Shown here piece by piece: positions 1 to 4,475 of a stretch of 6,778 nucleotides of DNA. Made by a program: the position numbers and the translations under genes. A model generated the notes under the pieces. It did not search any database. It was given only the letters and a program-made list of their open reading frames with translations, and had not been told where the DNA came from. The stretch is taken from positions 1 through 6,778 of the forward strand of contig JAOZRQ010000388.1 of NCBI GenBank assembly GCA_029940115.1, in the 5' to 3' direction. The stretch's first letter is position 1; each line of letters opens with the position of its first letter. This DNA comes from Desulfobacterales bacterium. Lineage in GTDB: Bacteria; Desulfobacterota; Desulfobacteria; Desulfobacterales; 4be13.

Positions 1-150
1 TTTGTGCAAAAAACCGCTTCGCCCAATTTTTGCACTCCGGACAATCTTTTTGTTGCAAAAAACCGCTTCGCCCAATTTTTGCACTCCGGACAATCTTTTT
101 GTGCAAAAAACCGCTTCGCCCAATTTTTGCACTCCGGACAATCTTTTTGT
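1..150. repeat. Tandem array of a 48-49 bp hairpin-forming repeat, three full units plus an upstream remnant
   Basis: Three near-identical units begin at about 5, 54 and 102. The spacing is 49 and then 48 bases because one T is gained or lost at the junction. Positions 1-4 match the end of a further unit, so the array continues upstream of the window. Each unit contains an 8-bp inverted repeat, TGCAAAAA (5-12, 54-61, 102-109) and TTTTTGCA (27-34, 76-83, 124-131), around a 14-base CG-rich loop, followed by CTCCGGACAATCTTTTTGT. There are no unique spacers, so this is not a CRISPR array. Alternating 48/49 spacing breaks every reading frame, which argues against a protein repeat. It may be a mobile palindromic repeat cluster or the tail of an upstream intergenic region. 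Function unknown. Confidence 0.9.
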
Positions 151-220
151 TGAAAGCTATATTATCATAAATCATAATCTCTTAGTTGAATGGATTTCAA
201 AAATGTGACAAACAAAAGTG

Positions 221-250
221 TTGACAATTGGAATATCAACCTGATATCAT
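221..250 (+). promoter_or_regulatory. Predicted sigma-70 promoter with extended -10
   Basis: A perfect -35 hexamer TTGACA (221-226) is followed after 18 bases by TATCAT (245-250), which matches the -10 consensus at five of six positions. TG at 242-243, one base before the -10, makes it an extended -10. The start of transcription would be near 257, giving a leader of about 325 bases before the ATG at 583. No other promoter of this quality was seen upstream of the sigma gene. This is prediction from sequence only, and an ECF-type autoregulated promoter could also exist. Confidence 0.55.
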
Positions 251-314
251 ATTCTTATTGGTAACTGTGAAAACAACCTTTACACTTTTGCATTTTTATC
301 GACTCTCCTGACAA

Positions 315-365
315 TCAGATGACCTCCGGAGATATGCATCCTATATGACTGTAGAGGTCATTTGG
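315..365 (+). promoter_or_regulatory. Inverted repeat / stem-loop in the predicted leader
   Basis: Bases 315-326 pair with 354-365 in a 12-bp stem: the core ATGACCTC/GAGGTCAT (319-326 with 354-361) is perfect, and two of the outer four pairs are G-U. The loop is 27 bases and contains a smaller ATAT/ATAT repeat (332-335 and 343-346). No U-tract follows, so it does not look like an intrinsic terminator. It may be an operator or an RNA structure in the leader of the sigma operon. I do not recognise it as a known riboswitch. Confidence 0.4.
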
Positions 366-393
366 AGTGAAGTGCCAAAATGATGATCCATTC

Positions 394-580
394 GGGACGC
401 GGAGCGTCTGAATGTCAGGGCCTTCCCGGATGTCTCCACGAGACTGAGAGGATATCCCCTCTCAACTTGATGGCAGTGACGCGGAGCGTGGGAACGAGAT
501 GGCATGAGATGGCGTCCTCTTTGGCGGGACGCGGAGCGTCCGGTCTGCATTTCCACGCGGAGCGTGGGAACGAGATGGCA
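394..580. repeat. Cluster of four GACGC-GGA-GCGTC type hairpin repeats
   Basis: Four copies of the core ACGCGGAGCGT are present, at 396-408, 479-489, 529-539 and 555-565. Each folds into a short stem with a GGA triloop. Copy 3 pairs GGACGC (527-532) with GCGTCC (536-541). Copy 4 pairs CCACGC (553-558) with GCGTGG (562-567), and the stem extends to 9 bp with flanking T/A pairs. Copies 2 and 4 share a 26-base stretch (479-504 and 555-580) that includes GGGAACGAGATGGCA. An unrelated hairpin lies between copies 1 and 2: TGAGAGG (445-451) with CCTCTCA (458-464). These look like dispersed palindromic elements that I associate with Desulfobacterota and some large sulfur bacteria (recollection, not searched). 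Confidence 0.85.
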
Positions 581-582
581 CG

Positions 583-873
583 ATGAATGAAACATACGAT
601 AGTCTGGGAACACGCCCAATGGATCACGAAACTGACAAAGCACTCGCTCAACAGATCTGTGAGGAAATCCAGTCTGGGAACCGGGATGCCATCAGCGAAA
701 TACGAAAGAAACATCAACGCTATTTCATACCTTTTGCCCGCCAGAGTTTATCTGACCCAGAATGCTTCCTTGAAGAATTTTGGGACGAGCTTTCCGATGG
801 CAAAGTCTTATGCAGATACAAAGGTGATTCCTCGTTAAAGTGTTTTCTCATAAATATCCTTAAAATAGGATAA
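583..873 (+). CDS. Sigma-70-like factor, N-terminal fragment (first region-2-like copy, frameshifted)
   Basis: This 96-residue product reads as the first of two region-2-like domains of one sigma factor. From residue 24 it contains ICEEIQSGNRDAI, then FARQSLSDP, EEFWDEL and YKGDSSLKCFLINILK. The same order of motifs recurs after the break, at about 900-1160, as ICRQLQSGNGNAI, YAKDRVSDS, QEFW and FRGDALLKTYLTKFL. In this frame the protein ends at TAA 871-873 two codons after LKI. In the frame that opens at 864 the sequence continues naturally as NRINKRNREAEK and leads without a stop into the next entry. The probable full gene is therefore 583-1706 with a one-base loss in the A-run at 862-865. 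ATG 583 is preceded only by a weak GAG (572-574) supplied by the repeat; ATG 619 is an alternative. Role: promoter recognition subunit of RNA polymerase, paired with the anti-sigma factor at 1693. Confidence 0.7.
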   Translation: MNETYDSLGTRPMDHETDKALAQQICEEIQSGNRDAISEIRKKHQRYFIPFARQSLSDPECFLEEFWDELSDGKVLCRYKGDSSLKCFLINILKIG

Positions 874-962
874 ATAAAAGAAATCGTGAAGCTGAAAAAG
901 CAGAGGCAGACAGAATTTGCAGGCAACTTCAATCCGGAAACGGGAACGCCATAGAGCCGCTT

Positions 963-1706
963 GTGCATAGATATAACGATTATCTCATAAAGTATGCGAA
1001 AGACAGGGTTTCTGATTCCCATGATGCTGAGGGCATCGTTCAGGAATTCTGGCTTATATTTCTGGAGAAAGATAAAAAGGGTGAATACAAAATTTGCAAA
1101 TTCAGAGGGGATGCTTTGTTAAAAACCTATCTCACAAAATTTCTGAGACATAAGATAGGCGATAAAATGAGAAAAATTTCGTTGGACAAGGAGCAAACCA
1201 AAAATCACCACGGGATTGGGGAAAAAGAGGAGCCAAAAGAATTGTCAGATGTCGCCATGCGTGAATTCCCCAATGAAAAGAGCTCCCTTGATCTTCTGTG
1301 CCATCTCGCTCGGCTTGGATTGGCAAACCCAAGCCCGTTGCCGCCGGACTTGCCAACTCGACAGGAGCAGCGTGAGGGGGTTGCCGAAATCGAAAAGACA
1401 GGAACTCGGCAAGTTGCACATGAAGTTGTCCATGAAGTCATGCGTAAACTTGTGCATGAAACACTGTTGCAGCTTGCAGAAACAGACTTGAAATGCGCTT
1501 TCCTGGTAAAAATGCGCTTTCAAGGGTCATCATATGAACAAATCCTTCTCAGACGAGAGCCTGACGCAAGGAATCTTTCCAAAAGGGAGATTGGAAAAAA
1601 GCTTGCCTCTCTCAGAAAACAGCATGAAAGATGTTTGAAAAAAAGCCTGGAAATATTGAATCGTGTGATGAAAATGTACGGGTTGGAGCGGGATGATCTG
1701 CTTTGA
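963..1706 (+). CDS. Sigma-70-like RNA polymerase sigma factor, second region 2 and region 4
   Basis: The frame is open from 864, and GTG 963 is the first usual start codon in it. That start has only a weak GAG six bases upstream and would cut into a helix, so it may not be a genuine start. Residues 1-65 resemble sigma region 2 (RYNDYLIKYAKDRVSD, DAEGIVQEFW, FRGDALLKTYL), which binds core polymerase and the -10 element. Residues about 170-235 resemble region 4: LKCAFLVKMRFQGSSYEQIL, then a basic helix KREIGKKLASLRKQ that would contact the -35 element. Between them lies a variable linker with a GC-rich, proline-rich block (1301-1380) and a charged stretch of VHE/HEV repeats. The stop overlaps the start of the anti-sigma gene by 14 bases, the usual arrangement for a sigma/anti-sigma pair. 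Sigma identity is family inference and the exact subfamily is not known to me. Confidence 0.75.
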   Translation: MHRYNDYLIKYAKDRVSDSHDAEGIVQEFWLIFLEKDKKGEYKICKFRGDALLKTYLTKFLRHKIGDKMRKISLDKEQTKNHHGIGEKEEPKELSDVAMREFPNEKSSLDLLCHLARLGLANPSPLPPDLPTRQEQREGVAEIEKTGTRQVAHEVVHEVMRKLVHETLLQLAETDLKCAFLVKMRFQGSSYEQILLRREPDARNLSKREIGKKLASLRKQHERCLKKSLEILNRVMKMYGLERDDLL

Positions 1707-2715
1707 CCAGGCAACAACCAAAAATGACATGATGACAAAAGACGATTTCAACATATCAGAAGAGACGCTCTCCCTTTTTCAGCAGATATTCATGGAGGAG
1801 GAAGCCGACATCATTGAGAACTGTCCCTTCTCGGAAAAGGCCATTGCCTATGCTCTGGATGAGCTTGGGAGCAGGGAGGGACAGGACGCTCGGAACCACC
1901 TTCTCGACTGCCGGGCATGTCTGGACCTGTTTTTTGACGTCCGCATGGCTGAAACCGAAGCCCGGGAACAGGAGGAACATATTCCTGAATCGCAGCCATC
2001 TGTGCCTTGGGAACGAATCCGTCTGAGACTGAAAAATAGCTTTTTATCTCGGAAACAGATGCTGGCACCCGGGTTTGCCATGGTTGCGGCCTTGAGCCTG
2101 CTGGTTTTCCTGCTGTGGCCCTGTTCTCTGCCGGACCGGATTCACAAATCGTATCAGACGGTACTGGCGCAAAAACTCTCTTTTGAAAATGATGACCTGA
2201 ATGAAATCATCAACCTCCCGTGGGAAAAGGAGGCTGACCATCTTGCCTTTGGCGTTTCAAACCGGGATGCCCCGCTTTATCGTGCTTTTGGGGCAGGGCT
2301 TTGGGCGGGCCGGCGGGAATTGGGACTCCGGACTTATGATGCACCCCCTGATTTTTTGTCCCCGGGATGGCCGGACAGTCCCGGAACAGAACCTGACAAA
2401 TGGTCGGAGATGCCCCGATGGTCCGCGTGTTTTCAGATGGGGCAATGGTGTTTTCTGATGCAGGCCGTCTGCGTGTCAGGTGCGGAACTTCCGGATGCGT
2501 TCTGGGAGGAGCAACGCATCATCATGGATGAGATACGGAAAGGTTTTGAAACACATACCCCAAAGACAGATGAAGACGACAGATTTGTGAATGACAGGCT
2601 CGCAAAAATCCGATCTGTTCTGGAACATCCGCATCCCGGAAGAATGGAACGCCGGATCATTGCCGAGGAGGCTGAGAGCCTCATCGGTCATCTGAGTCCC
2701 CGTGTACAGGGCTGA
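1693..2715 (+). CDS. Zinc-binding transmembrane anti-sigma factor
   Basis: A 340-residue membrane protein expected to hold the preceding sigma factor inactive. The cytoplasmic N-terminus carries C44, then H69-x3-C73-x2-C76 (NCP...HLLDCRAC), the full C/HxxxCxxC pattern of ZAS/zf-HC2 anti-sigma factors. A single hydrophobic helix follows at about residues 124-142 (LAPGFAMVAALSLLVFLLW). The remaining 195 or so residues would lie in the periplasm; I recognise no domain there, but it contains a motif YRAFGAGLWAGRRELG. ATG 1693 is chosen because GGAG (1685-1688) precedes it and because the 14-base overlap couples it to the sigma gene. ATG 1729 and 1732 are alternatives with poorer ribosome binding sites. 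The large periplasmic part suggests signal sensing, presumably controlling the downstream surface-protein operon (inference). Confidence 0.8.
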   Translation: MICFDQATTKNDMMTKDDFNISEETLSLFQQIFMEEEADIIENCPFSEKAIAYALDELGSREGQDARNHLLDCRACLDLFFDVRMAETEAREQEEHIPESQPSVPWERIRLRLKNSFLSRKQMLAPGFAMVAALSLLVFLLWPCSLPDRIHKSYQTVLAQKLSFENDDLNEIINLPWEKEADHLAFGVSNRDAPLYRAFGAGLWAGRRELGLRTYDAPPDFLSPGWPDSPGTEPDKWSEMPRWSACFQMGQWCFLMQAVCVSGAELPDAFWEEQRIIMDEIRKGFETHTPKTDEDDRFVNDRLAKIRSVLEHPHPGRMERRIIAEEAESLIGHLSPRVQG

Positions 2716-2810
2716 ACAAGATTATTCAAAATTGCTCAGACTGTCCAATATGCGACATCTGCGGTTCGGAATCTGCTTTGTTTATGAAGGGCAAAAATGG
2801 AGAAACAGCA

Positions 2811-2903
2811 ATGAAACCCATAGAATTGATTCAGGATATGATCCGGCTTGAAACGGAATCAGGCTGGTTTGAAAACTTTCAATCCATGAGGAGGCGATCA
2901 TGA
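2811..2903 (+). CDS. Small 30-residue ORF translationally coupled to the TPR-antitoxin gene
   Basis: The frame encodes MKPIELIQDMIRLETESGWF and ten further residues ending in RRRS. It has a good ribosome binding site, GGAGA (2799-2803), 7 bases before ATG. Its TGA overlaps the next start codon as ATGA (2900-2903), so ribosomes ending here could restart on the next gene. The same frame is open upstream from 2676 and there encodes a cysteine cluster CSDCPICDIC (2733-2762), but I see no convincing start for a longer product other than ATG 2784. It may be a leader peptide, a small antitoxin-like protein, or the stump of a truncated gene. I recognise no family. Confidence 0.45.
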   Translation: MKPIELIQDMIRLETESGWFENFQSMRRRS

Positions 2904-4012
2904 CAGAACTTTTATCAAAAGCCTTTGAGGAGGCCACAAAACTTCCCAAAGAGATTCAGGATGAAATCGGAAGGCAGTTATTGAAGGAGATTGCAGGCGA
3001 ACCACGATGGGATGAGACCGACAAAATCCCCAGCAGCAAGCCTTCCTGGCCAGCGGATCCGACATTGACACACCAGTCCGAGGAAGCCTCCGTGCTGATG
3101 GATGAACTGAACAGCCTCGGTGCCGAACAGCGGCACGATCCGACCACGTTGCGGGGATTTGAGCAGCAGGCGAAATCCCTGCTTGCGGATGATCCGGTGG
3201 GAGCGCATCAGCTGCTCGGCACGGTCGCGGCGTTCAGACTGGAGGCCCGGGGGATGCACGATCACTACTGGAACGCCCTGAAACATGCTCCCGGGGATCC
3301 TCTGGTATTCCACACCTATTCGCTGTGCCTCGGCAAACTCGGGTTTCTGAGGGATGCGCTCAGATATGCGGAACTGGCATGTGAGTCGGGTCCGGACCAT
3401 CCGGAATATCTCAGCGGTCTGATCCGCGCCACATCGGATCTGGGATATATGTTCCGCTGTCACAAGCTGGTCGAGAAATGGAACCGGTCCGCGGAAACCG
3501 ACCATCCCCTGTCCGAGGTGATCGGCAGGGCGGCGGGGGTGATGAAGGCATATCAGATCAACGACAGCGACGCGGAGGAGATTCACCGGATGGCGGCCCG
3601 TTTTCTTCGGGAGCGGGAGATGTTTGTCCATCAGCGGTTTTACAGGATCATGGGCCGCAAAGGCTCGGAGTGGATCTGGTGCGGATATGAGCTTGACATA
3701 AGGGATGAGCGTCTTCTGCTCGAACTGCAATATCAGTTCAGCCGGCAATCACACATACTGCCCTCAAAGATATCGGAGCCTTTTGATATCGAGTTTCTGT
3801 TCGAGGGATCAGCCCCGTCCGAATTGTCCGATGAGGAGATTGAGATGAGGATATCGGAATATGAGAAAGCTTATGGCATATCTTCGGATGAATTCATGCG
3901 GCAGATGAGGGACGGAACCGCTCCTGATGAATTTGAGACAATGGATTGGATGATGTTGCTGACATTGGTTCGGGATGAATATCGTGACCTTTTCAGAAAT
4001 ACGGATTCGTGA
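2900..4012 (+). CDS. TPR-like protein with antitoxin-like N- and C-terminal ends (putative TumA-type antitoxin fusion)
   Basis: The start is well defined: AGGAGG (2889-2894) lies 5 bases before ATG 2900. Three parts are visible. Residues 1-40 (MTELLSKAFEEATKLPKEIQ ... EIAGEPRWDET) resemble the N-terminus of a widespread small antitoxin-like family, recognised by KAFEEAxKLPxxxQD and a following ERRW-like motif. Residues about 90-260 are helical and TPR-like, for example DPLVFHTYSLCLGKLGFLRD then ALRYAELACESGPDHPEY, and include ELDIRDERLLLELQYQF near 265-280. Residues 311-370 contain RISEYEKAYGISSDEF, then DGTAPDEFETMDW, which matches the pattern of antitoxins next to TumE-like toxins (YEKKYGMSSEEF ... 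DW). The downstream toxin-like gene begins within a few bases of its stop. Expected role: neutralise that toxin by direct binding, with the TPR part possibly sensing a partner. The fusion is unusual, since such antitoxins are normally of about 60-120 residues. Confidence 0.65.
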   Translation: MTELLSKAFEEATKLPKEIQDEIGRQLLKEIAGEPRWDETDKIPSSKPSWPADPTLTHQSEEASVLMDELNSLGAEQRHDPTTLRGFEQQAKSLLADDPVGAHQLLGTVAAFRLEARGMHDHYWNALKHAPGDPLVFHTYSLCLGKLGFLRDALRYAELACESGPDHPEYLSGLIRATSDLGYMFRCHKLVEKWNRSAETDHPLSEVIGRAAGVMKAYQINDSDAEEIHRMAARFLREREMFVHQRFYRIMGRKGSEWIWCGYELDIRDERLLLELQYQFSRQSHILPSKISEPFDIEFLFEGSAPSELSDEEIEMRISEYEKAYGISSDEFMRQMRDGTAPDEFETMDWMMLLTLVRDEYRDLFRNTDS

Positions 4013-4014
4013 GG
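4011..4014 (+). promoter_or_regulatory. Ribosome binding site deciding the toxin start
   Basis: GAGG overlaps the stop codon of the preceding gene and lies 9 bases before ATG 4024. It is too close to serve GTG 4009 or ATG 4015, so 4024 is the best-supported start of the TumE-like gene. Confidence 0.5.
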
Positions 4015-4023
4015 ATGTTTAAA

Positions 4024-4434
4024 ATGATGAGATTCAAGGATATCCGAGATTACTACTTCCATGTAAAGCGCAAGGCGACCACAAGTGACTGTACAAATGA
4101 TTGGAATGCGATCAGGCTTAAACCATTAAACCGCCATGAAGGAAGTGTCCGGGCTGAACCGCTTAACTTTAAGGACGGATCGCTGTTGCGTTTTAAAGAA
4201 AAGATTGTTATTAACGAGGCCGGATTTGTTCATCGGCCCTCATATGCCTACCACTATGAAGGCCCCGGGAATCATTTCCATTTCCGCTATGACCGGGACC
4301 CGGAACATCAGAGACCGGTGGTGCATGAGGAATGCCACCTCCATGTGATTCACAAAGAACCAAGATTCAAGACGCATGCGACAAGCTTTGACGAGGTTTT
4401 TGATTTTATTGTCGCCTGTTTTTACAACAGGTGA
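4024..4434 (+). CDS. TumE-like (DUF6516) putative toxin
   Basis: With ATG 4024 the product is 136 residues. It has the motif order I associate with DUF6516/TumE proteins: FKDGSLLRFKE (49-59), YAYHYE (74-79), HFHFRYDRDPEH (84-95), HEECHLHV (101-108) and a final DEVFDFI (123-129). Family members are small toxins that sit beside an antitoxin; this one lies directly behind a protein whose C-terminus carries the matching antitoxin pattern. The many His residues (77, 84, 86, 95, 101, 105, 107) may form the active or metal site, but I cannot assign catalysis. GTG 4009, overlapping the upstream stop as GTGA, and ATG 4015 are alternative starts. The next frame opens at GTG 4431, again overlapping as GTGA. 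Family assignment is fairly sure; activity is inference. Confidence 0.75.
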   Translation: MMRFKDIRDYYFHVKRKATTSDCTNDWNAIRLKPLNRHEGSVRAEPLNFKDGSLLRFKEKIVINEAGFVHRPSYAYHYEGPGNHFHFRYDRDPEHQRPVVHEECHLHVIHKEPRFKTHATSFDEVFDFIVACFYNR

Positions 4435-4465
4435 AAATGAAAAATACACGATCCCATAACTTTTT

Positions 4466-4470
4466 GGAGA
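4466..4470 (+). promoter_or_regulatory. Ribosome binding site for the chimeric third gene
   Basis: GGAGA lies 5 bases before ATG 4476, clearly better than anything in front of GTG 4431 or ATG 4437. It supports 4476 as the start even though the frame is open from 4431. Confidence 0.5.
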
Positions 4471-4475
4471 ACAAG

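Larger units (their letters stand above)
151..393. other. AT-rich gene-free leader between two repeat clusters
   Basis: I see no credible gene here. The stretch is AT-rich, unlike the repeat cluster that follows it. It holds a predicted promoter (221-250) and an inverted repeat (315-365). A 12-codon reading frame from ATG 346 ends at TGA 382-384, but it has no well-placed ribosome binding site. The simplest reading is the upstream control region and 5' leader of the sigma-factor operon. Confidence 0.6.

Noticed and set aside
1..150. CRISPR array
   Set aside because: Units are directly adjacent with no unique spacers, and no cas genes are present.
2..208. 68-codon + strand frame across the tandem repeats
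   Set aside because: It consists almost entirely of the 48-49 bp repeat read in shifting frames, has no ribosome binding site in view and no family resemblance.
346..384. 12-codon leader peptide (MTVEVIWSEVPK)
   Set aside because: There is no well-placed ribosome binding site, and half of it lies in the 315-365 stem. Too short to support without conservation.
341..717. Two overlapping 100-codon minus-strand frames
   Set aside because: They run through the palindromic repeats and the sigma fragment, have no recognisable motif and overlap each other in different frames.
855..870. Programmed -1 frameshift in the sigma gene
   Set aside because: The site does not fit the X-XXY-YYZ slippery pattern, and re-pairing of the lysyl-tRNA would be on TAA. 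A deletion is simpler.
2978..3748. 256-codon minus-strand frame
   Set aside because: It lies antisense within the TPR-antitoxin gene, which has a strong ribosome binding site and recognisable ends. Its composition is typical of a shadow of GC-rich codons.
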